Source: Maratus speciosus
Taxonomy: Eukaryota; Arthropoda; Arachnida; Araneae; Salticidae
Assembly (NCBI GenBank): GCA_963932465.1
Contig: OZ010791.1
Coordinates: 323,969,283-324,033,282 of the forward strand
DNA: 64,000 bases
Direction of reading: 5' to 3'
Below the pieces are notes generated by a model that saw nothing but the letters and a program-made list of their open reading frames with translations, did not search any database and was not told the origin of the DNA. Both the position numbers and the translations under genes were made by a program. Shown in pieces: positions 56,757-64,000 of the stretch (its first letter is position 1; each line of letters begins with the position of its first letter).

Positions 56757-56978
56757 CACTGTAAAACAAAATACTACCAGTTTTCCTGTAGGAATGAAAA
56801 AAATTGTTTCCCTTATCTAACCGGAAATATTTTCGACCTAGCTCGGAATAAAATCTGTAAAAAAAAAAGGAAATAGTCAATAAAACGGTATTTTATAGAT
56901 TTTATTCCGAGCTGGGTCGAAATTTTTCCGGTACGATAAGGGCAACTATTTTTTCGATTCCTAGAGGAAAACTGGTGG

Positions 56979-57009
<31 letters not shown>

Positions 57010-57012
57010 GTG
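56757..57012. mobile_element. CACTG foldback MITE, family 3
   Basis: The 256-bp unit is almost a complete palindrome: CCAGTTTTCCTGTAGGAATG is mirrored by ATTCCTAGAGGAAAACTGG, and GACCTAGCTCGGAATAAAAT by TTTTATTCCGAGCTGGGTC. It starts CACTG, ends CAGTG and has TG on both sides. A T-run of about 27 precedes the right end. Confidence 0.9.
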
Positions 57013-57839
57013 TGGAAGACATTTTTCTCAGTTCATACCATTTGCTTTGATTCAGATCAAAAGTGTTTTGATTACCTTTATGGAGAATATATTCGAAGAA
57101 TGTATTGAAGTTTTTTAAAAAAATGCACACCACCTTTTTTAAAACAGAGTTAATGAAATATTTTTCACAAAAAGTTTTATACTTTTTTCTACACCAATAC
57201 ACTTTTTTTATTAAATATAATTGTTATTAATTTTTGTTAATAAAGCATAGTAACAAATGAATGTAAAATGAAACAAAAGACTACAATGAATGTGTTACTC
57301 AAATTTTGGATTTTTATTAATAGTCAGAAAAATATAGTTGAAATGAGAGTAGTACAACTTAAAATTGCAAATATCGTTTAGCGTTTCAAAAAATCATTTT
57401 TAACTTAATAGATTATATTAAAATTATATTTTTTGAAACAATTTAAAAGAAACAACATCCGCAAATTCGCTTTATAAGGAATGTTATGTTCAAGACAATG
57501 TTAACACTTTTTATATGCATAAGGGGTAATTTTAACTTTAAGCTCAATTTTTAAAAAACGATGATTTTGGTCATAGTGTGCTAGAATTTAAAAAGTCCTT
57601 CCGGCCAGTGCCGGGAGGAAGAGGTAGCTTTCATAATCCTTATTTAAAAAAAGCCAACTTATATCATGCAAACACACGAAGCTCAATTTAGTGGAAACCG
57701 AATATAGGAGATTTAATACTAATTTTTATCAATATAATGAATGAGAATTTCGCGAAATTAGTCAGCTTTATCCAAGCTGCTTTTCTTTAAAGTAACTTAT
57801 ATTTGGCTGCCAAATTCGGCAATTTCTTAAAGTGCCTGT
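57013..57839. other. Unassigned stretch before the tandem array
   Basis: Its last ~250 bp may be a further, badly eroded array unit; otherwise nothing was recognised. Confidence 0.35.
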
Positions 57840-59933
57840 CATTTTAAGACAACATGGTGGATGAGGCTAAGCAGTGAACTTGGTCGAGACCTTAGTAATT
57901 GCTGTGCACATGCTCACTCAAATCGGAATCGGTTAATATATAGGAGTGCTGTCGCATGCAAAAAATCAGATTTTTCAAAATGTCACCCACAATAGAAATT
58001 GAAACTGCTATATCTGAGCCATTTTTTAAGGTAAAGACAAACAAAAAATGCTCCTGAATCCTTATATGAAGATCAAATACTTAAGAAAGAAACCTTTTTC
58101 AATTTCTAATTTTTTTGCACCTCACTTTAAATGTATATATATATTTTTAATTTAATGTCCGCCATTTTGAAACAAGATGGCTGATGAATCTGGCCAGCGA
58201 ACTTGGTCGAGGTGTTGATGTATACTATCCACATGCCTTCTTACATCGAAATAGGCGAATACGTGTGTTATCGCGTGACAAATACAAGATCGTTTCAAAA
58301 TGTTAGCCATGCTAGAAATTCAAAGTGCTATAAATCAACCATTTTTTAAGATATCAACAAAAGAACAAATTTTCAGGAACAAAAACTGCTCCGGAATCTT
58401 TGTATCAAGGCCAAACACATAAAAAAAATCTTTTTCATTTTCCAATTTTTTAATACCTCATTTTGAATTTTAAATTTAATTTTTTTAATGGCAACCCTTT
58501 TGAAACAAGATGGCGAATGAAGCTGGCCAACGAACTCGGTCGAGACATTGGTATGTACTATGTACAGACCAAGTTACATACAAATAGGTTCATAAATACG
58601 CCTGTTATCGCGTGACAAAAATCAGGTCGTTTTAAAATGTCAGCCACAAGAGAAATTCAAAATGCTATTACTCAGCCATTTTTTTTTTAGATATAGACGA
58701 AAGAAAAACTGTTCCGGAATCTTTGTATTGAGGTCAAACACATACAAAAAAATCTTTTTCATTTTCCAATTTTTTGGTATCTCATTTAAATTTGTTTATG
58801 TTTTAATTTTTTAAAATGGCCGCCATTTTGAAACAAGATGGCGGATGAAGCTGGCAAACGAACTCGGTCAAGATATTTGTATGTACTATGTACACACCAA
58901 GGTACATCCAAGTCGGTTCATAAATACGCCTGTTATTACGTGAGAAAAATCAGGACGTTTCAAAATGTCAGCCACGCTAGAAATTCAAAATGCTATAACT
59001 CAGCCATTTCTTAAGATATAGACGAAACAAAAACTGCTCCCGAATCTTTTTATCAAGGTCAAACACATAAGAAGACAATATTTTTCCAATTTTCAATTTT
59101 TGGTACCACATTTCAAATTTAAATTTTTCTTAAAAATTTAAATGGCCGCCATTTTTAAACAAGATGGCGGGTGAAGCTGGCCAACGAACCCGGTCGAGAC
59201 ATTGGTATGTACTATGCATAAACGAAGTTACATCCAAATCGGTTCATAAATACGCCTTTTATCGCGTGACAAAATTCAGGACGTTTCAAAATGTCAGCCA
59301 CGCTAGAAATTCAAAATGCTATAACTCAGCCATTTTTTAAGATATAGACGAAACAAAAACTGCTCCGAAATCTTTGCATAAAGGTCAAATACATAAGAAA
59401 AAAATATTTTTCCATTTTCAATTTTTTGGTACCACATTTCAAATTTTAAATTTTTTAAAATAATTTAAATGGCCGCCATTTTGAAACAAAATGGCGGATG
59501 AAGCTGGCCAACGAACTCGGTCGAGAGATTGGTATGTACTATGTACACACCGAATTACATCCATATCGGTTCATAAATACGCCTTTTATCGCGTGACAAA
59601 ATTCAGGACGTTTCAAAATGTCAGCCACTCTAGAAATTGAAAATGCTATAACTCAGCCATTTTTTAAGATATAGACGAAACAAAAACTGCTCTGGAATCT
59701 TTGTATAAAGGTCAAATACATAAGAAAAAAATATTTTTCCATTTTTAATTTTTTGGTACCACATTTCAAGTTTTAATTTTTTTTTTAAATTTTAAATGGC
59801 CACCATTTTGAAACAAAACGGCGGATGAAGCTGGCCAACGAACTCGGTCGAGACATTGGTATGTACTATGTACACACCGAATTACATCGAAATCGGTTCA
59901 TAATTACGGGAGGTACAGTGTGACATAGGTCAG

Positions 59934-59935
<2 letters not shown>
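57840..59935. repeat. ~328-bp tandem array with CCGCCAT hairpin heads
   Basis: Unit heads CCGCCATTTTGAAACAAGAT lie at about 58161, 58492, 58820, 59147, 59472 and 59803, with an older unit from 57840. Spacing is 325-331 bp. Each head is followed by GGCGGATGAAGCTGGCCAAC and TCGGTCGAGACATTGG; later phrases include TTTCAAAATGTCAGCCACGC and TAAGATATAGACGAAACAAA. CCGCCAT...ATGGCGG makes a small hairpin. Identity rises towards the right end. The same head occurs in the IR element at 10771-11272. Confidence 0.93.

Positions 59936-59990
<55 letters not shown>
59936..59990. repeat. (TA)n microsatellite
   Basis: A TA repeat of about 50 bp with one G lies between the array and a Tc1-type terminus. Confidence 0.95.
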
Positions 59991-59993
<3 letters not shown>

Positions 59994-60122
59994 ATTTTGA
60001 ACGGAGGGTGGTTTCGGGGTCTGGGGGTCATGATCGATGAAAATATACCAAAATGTTTTGAAATCGCTTTCCTCCGAACGGCTGCAATAGGTAGCTTTTT
60101 TGTAAAGAAAGCTACCTAAAAA
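59991..60122. mobile_element. Right-end fragment of the 8764 Tc1 family
   Basis: GGGGGTCATGATCGATGAAA, ACGGCTGCAATAGGTAGCTT and AAAGAAAGCTACCTA correspond to 12550-12655. The outermost CACAATTTTGGCCACCACTG is missing, replaced by an A-run. Confidence 0.75.
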
Positions 60123-60449
60123 AAAATGGTTTGATAAAATGTTGACTGGAAATATAAACCTTATAAATGCACACAATGAACTACTAAAACGTTCTTAAAG
60201 GAAGAAATTTAAAAATTATGACTATTTTTTTAATCAAAATTTCGAAGGTTTATGTTTTTTTTTTCAATGTATAATCATTATATTTTTTTCAGTGTAGATC
60301 ATGATCATTTTAAACATATATTATATTTCTACTCCATAAAAAAAACTGCCTCACTGTGGCAATTCAAGTATGTAAAATCATCCGTGCAAGGCACATGAGA
60401 TGAATTCCTTTATTATAAAAGTATTAAATTTCAATTTAATTTAAAACAA
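60123..60449. other. Unassigned AT-rich stretch
   Basis: No gene or repeat arm was recognised. Confidence 0.45.
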
Positions 60450-60790
60450 GAACGAAAAATCATGCATCCAGCATAGATTTTGAAACGCTTTCCAACACAT
60501 TCAGAATATTGTAATAAAACTTTACAATTTATTAAGGGGAAAAATGAATAATGTATTTGAAAACACAATTTCTGAAATTACCATGGATAGTACGAAAAAT
60601 ATACGGATTTTTTGTGCAGCCCTGGTATATTACGCAGTATGGTGAAAGTTAGCTCAATTAAACGCATAGTACAATTGAAATTTCTGATTCAAAAATTTCC
60701 GTCAATAAACGGAAATGCACTTGATATCTTTTGTGTTGCCCTGTATATGACCTATAAAATTTATACACACCAAGTAATATGCAAAAAAAG
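60450..60790. repeat. Dispersed repeat, copy 2 (partner at 34770-35160)
   Basis: CAGCATAGATTTTGAAACGC, TTTGAAAACACAATTTCTG, TTTGTGCAGCCCTGGTATAT and CCGTCAATAAACGGAAATGC parallel copy 1 in order. Confidence 0.75.
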
Positions 60791-61139
60791 GATGTTAACA
60801 CCAAAAATAATTTATATGATGGTTTTCACTTATATTCTGTAACCAGGTTAAAAACGGATTTATCACCTTGTGATGGTTAATTGCTGAAAGTACGTTTTTA
60901 TGCTGTGGTATCTATTTGTAAGATTTACTAATTACTAACAAAATCCTCAGCTTTGCTCGCTTAATCGTTGAGATATGCTAAATGATATTAGTGTGACTAT
61001 TTGTATTAGAGGAAACTGTACTGTTACGGATAATTAAAAAATTACTAATTAAGCCACTGTTTGAATAAACTTCAGAGTTATACTGCATTAGGCAATTATG
61101 AGAGTTAAATTAATGTAAACTGAAATTAGTTCCAAGTAA
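60791..61139. other. Unassigned stretch
   Basis: No gene or repeat arm was recognised. Confidence 0.4.
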
Positions 61140-61775
61140 ATTGAAGTTTTTAGAATGTATTTTAAAGGTTACCCGCACATTTCCTTTTTCATTTGAAGTT
61201 TCAACTTTTTTGGGAACGGTTTTTAGGAGCATGTGCAACATAAAAGTAATCAGCATGCCAAATTACATGCTTCTCGTAATGCAAGATTCTTTACCAAGTG
61301 TATTAAAAAATTATCGCAATTTTAGAAAGTTTTTGGGCCTGCGAAATTTGGGTCTGCGAAAAGTCTTGAAAATTTGTAAATTTGAAACAAAACACCGGGG
61401 TGAGTTCATTTACATTTTTAAAGTAACAGCCATGTCAAATTCTAAGGTTCTAACCCAAACAATTTCAGATAAATCACAGTTCAGAATGTTTTTTGACCAT
61501 TTCCTGTTCATTTCATCTTTTTAAATTTCGAATTTTCTTAAAAATTATTCTTAACGAGTACTTAAACCTTAAAAATAACCACCATGGAAATTTTTATGTT
61601 TTTAGTCCAATAGCATCACATAAATCACAATTTTAAAACTTTTTTCCACCTGCATCTTTTTAAATTTTGAATTTGTAGAAAACATTTCTGGTTGAGCAAT
61701 TCCGTCTTTATTGTAACAGCAATAAAATTTCAAGTTTCTTGCGTAAGCAGTTCCAAATAAATCGAAATCGGATTA
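61140..61775. repeat. Very degenerate ~140-175-bp tandem units
   Basis: AAAGTAATCAGCATGCCAAA (61243), AAAGTAACAGCCATGTCAAA (61420), AAAATAACCACCATGGAAAT (61572) and TTGTAACAGCAATAAAATTT (61710) head four units, each followed by an (A)TAAATC-A phrase. The 127-codon frame at 61141-61524 lies across two units and is probably not a gene. Confidence 0.5.
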
Positions 61776-61940
61776 TTTAACAAATAGTTATAAACATAAT
61801 TTTTAAATATAAATAAGTTTTTCTGTGTTTAAAGAAAAAGGCAGAAGAAAAATCAAGTTTTAAGAAAAACAGTAAGAGACTTTATCTACATGCGTCTACG
61901 ATTTATTTTTATCATGTTTGTGAAACAGCAGTTTAAAAAC

Positions 61941-62135
61941 CTATAACACAGCTGTTTTTTGACTCCATATGTACTTTGATTTAACTGATTTTCGGAAGGG
62001 AGATAACATTTCTAACAGTTCAATTTCTTCACAACATACTCTCTCCTTTTCGTTTCCTGTATATTTAACAGCATTTGCTGTCACGGGTGTTCTTCTTCCA
62101 GTCAATTTGTCAGTGTCATTTTCAACAATTTTCAA
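61941..62135 (-). pseudogene. Transposase-like coding relic, second copy
   Basis: The 64-codon minus frame reads ENDTDKLTGRRTPVTANAVK, then CCEEIELLEML and a short C-terminal run. The same words occur at 9690-9880. Conservation between copies indicates old coding sequence; the protein family is undetermined. Confidence 0.5.
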
Positions 62136-62199
62136 TTATATTAAGTGTTTAAAAAATATGCTTTATTGAAAAAGATACGCTACGATTAATGAAACGCAA

Positions 62200-62421
62200 A
62201 ATATTATATATTCAAACAGTGTTGAATTCAGGGGATCCCCAACGGAGCCTTGAAATGACCACTCTCACCGGAAGGTTTGAGAATTAAGCGTTTACATGCA
62301 AAAAAAGTTTGCATGTAATGCTATACCCTTCAGAACTGCAAAAATTCTGCCCCACCCCACTTACGGAACCGCAAATATCGATCAGGGGGTAAATGTTTGA
62401 ATTCAACTCTGAATTCTTCAT
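62200..62421. repeat. Foldback insert with GAATTCAA ends
   Basis: TTCAAACAGTGTTGAATTC at the left mirrors TTTGAATTCAACTCTGAA at the right, and TTACATGCAAA is mirrored by TTTGCATGTAA in the centre. Less AT-rich than its host element. Confidence 0.55.
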
Positions 62422-63130
62422 TCCAACTGCGTATTTGATTTACAAAGAAAATAAATACAAATACATACAAGATATAAAGAAATTGCAAAAAAAAAATTAA
62501 TACATAAACATCTAAAAAGATTTTATGTTTATATAGGCCTAAACTGTATAAAGAAATTGATCTAGATTAAATAAAAAAAAAAAAAAAAATCAGAAACTTG
62601 TATGGAGATAGCAATGCATTATAAAATATTTTAAAAAAAAGATAGTGTAGAAAGCATAGAGCCCTCGAAATTCCTTACTTAATTTTCAAATTTATGATCG
62701 TATATCTGGTACAATTTAAGTAACTTAAATTGGCCCAATTAAGGCAACTGCGAAATTTTTTAAAACAGATAATCTCAAGACTATGAACAAAAACGAAATC
62801 AAACAATTACGCGTGAAAAATATGCACAATAAACAGATGAATTTAGATATGTATATGAAAACATTACAACTTATCTTAGATTTAAAGTATTCACTTATAT
62901 TTAGTAGTGAATACTTTACAACGTCAGTAGGAAAAAATTAGATCAAAACAGCTAATTTTAGTTTTTTTAATTGTGTGAAAACAGCATGTGGTATGCGAGT
63001 GCTTCTTCTAAACATAAATGACGTCATTCTGATGAGTAGGATTTCAGCGGTAGGCGGCTTCTCTTTCTGTAATTAACGGCAGAATGGCAACGGTCCATTT
63101 AAAGCGGCCGTCCAAATATGGCTACTCTGC

Positions 63131-63658
63131 CCTATCACTCCATATTATGATGATTTATATTTTCCTGCTTTGAATAATATAAAAAAGGGTATTCATGTAT
63201 TTTTAAAAAAATACTAGATATTTAATTTCTTTATAAAATTCTTATTTTTTTAATACAAACAACTATTGGTGCAACGTTTACAAAATATATATAAATCGAT
63301 GGATTATTTAAAGAAATAATTGTTACTTAATAATTTTCAAGTGTGTCATTTATTTTTGAGTATTAATAATCTAAATTTGCCTAAAGTTAGAATTTTTTTT
63401 TTAAAAAGAGATAAAAATTAAATTTGTACTTTCTTTTTATATCATTCCCCTCAAATATGATTATAACCAAGGCGGCAGTAGCAAATTTGATAAGGTCGTT
63501 ACCAAGCTTATACATACATCATATAATCGTATATAATATATATATGCCAGATGCTCATATATGAACCATATAAGTCATATTTGTATCACATAAAATACAT
63601 ACAAGCAATATATATATTTATATGTTATATACACTTTATACATACTTTATCCTCATGT
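63131..63658. other. Unassigned AT-rich stretch
   Basis: From 63500 on, CATATA and ATATAT words dominate. Confidence 0.45.
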
Positions 63659-63729
63659 TATATATGTCGTAGGCTAATTGAGGCTGTTTGCAAAGAGCCG
63701 GATTTTTCAATTAGCCTACGACATATATA
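63659..63729. repeat. Perfect hairpin with 23-bp arms
   Basis: TATATATGTCGTAGGCTAAT and TGA on the left are exactly mirrored by TCAATTAGCCTACGACATAT and ATA on the right. The 25-base loop contains GGCT...AGCC, extending the fold. Confidence 0.92.
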
Positions 63730-64000
63730 TATAATTCATGTGATTATAATTTCGTTATAAAATGTCATTACATCATATACCACTATAACCTCATATGTTG
63801 TAGAACATGGTGTTATATCTTGGTGCATCATCTTTGAAAGTAACTATAATGAGAAATTATCTAAAAAATAAATGAGACCTGTAATGCCCGAATTCCCCCA
63901 AAACAAAATTATCTTCTATTTTTGAATGTATATATATTTTTTTTCCATAAATGATACTTATTACGTAACTTGCAAGATTTACTTGTTAGTCAATGGGTTC
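63730..64000. other. AT-rich window end, nothing recognised
   Basis: No gene or repeat arm was recognised. Confidence 0.45.

Larger units (their letters stand above)
61930..63130 (-). mobile_element. Inverted partial copy of the 8943-10746 element
   Basis: The right end TCCAAATATGGCTACTCTGCCC is the inverse of the GGGGAGAGTAGCC terminus. Going left, the sequence follows the 5' half of the other copy (TGGCCCAATTAAGGCAACTG near 62733), then the coding relic at 61941-62135. The other terminus was not found. A ~220-bp palindromic insert lies at 62200-62421. Confidence 0.75.

Noticed and set aside
56813..57202. 129-codon minus frame
   Set aside because: It runs through the foldback MITE and its T-run (read as lysines).
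61141..61524. 127-codon plus frame as a possible gene
   Set aside because: It overlies degenerate tandem units and shows no family motif or codon pattern; kept only as repeat sequence.
1..64000. CRISPR array, bacterial operon or other prokaryotic system
   Set aside because: No regularly spaced short repeats with unique spacers, no gene-dense coding or ribosome-binding pattern; content and transposons are eukaryotic.

Overview
The window is AT-rich eukaryotic DNA made almost entirely of transposable-element debris, MITE-like inverted-repeat elements, tandem repeats and simple-sequence tracts. No intact host gene could be identified. An arthropod, probably an arachnid such as a spider, is the best guess. 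It rests on mariner and Tc1 transposase relics, a Penelope-like GIY-YIG endonuclease, tRNA-derived modules, and two coding families that recur as fragments in arthropod and cnidarian assemblies. This host call is inference, not proof.

Layout. 1-1790: a broken copy of an uncharacterised repeat-borne coding family, then a heavily mutated mariner transposase on the minus strand. 4054-5200: a Tc1/mariner-type element with long terminal inverted repeats (TIRs). 6627-6949: a small TTAA-flanked element. 8764-12676: a Tc1-type element whose (TA)n interior has taken three further TA-flanked or IR elements, forming a nested stack. 14778-15337: another IR element. 15756-17282: two truncated Tc1 copies fused head to head. 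It shares its terminal TA with a second copy (17285-18370) of the 4054 family. 18771-19328 and 19812-20192: two MITEs. 20300-22240: four tandem 477-bp units. 22936-24210: a pseudogene of a second uncharacterised family, with a possible retained intron. 24648-26110: a perfect hairpin and two Penelope-like inverted structures with hammerhead-like motifs.

26596-29381: a 2.8-kb TIR element with repeated subterminal motifs. 29393-29761: a MITE. 29861-31850: an IR element holding two tandem tRNA-like modules. 32927-34456: the best preserved transposon, a Tc1 DD34E element with TA target duplications and only two visible frameshifts. 36291-36921: a candidate solo LTR on the minus strand. 38826-39124 and 40714-41714: IR elements. 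44050-48895: a degenerate ~133-bp satellite that switches orientation near 45010 and is interrupted by a 1.5-kb CACTG element carrying a tRNA-like module. 53557-54239: a TTAA element. 55017-55614: a palindrome with ~190-bp arms that look identical. 56455-57012: CACTG foldback MITEs. 57840-59935: a ~328-bp tandem array ending in (TA)n and the terminus of the Tc1 family seen at 8764. 61930-63130: an inverted partial copy of the element at 8943-10746.

The genes do not form a pathway. The common thread is repeated insertion of TA- and TTAA-targeting DNA transposons into each other, plus tandem amplification of parts of them. All coordinates and percent-identity impressions come from reading by eye. 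The stretches marked as unassigned showed nothing recognisable.
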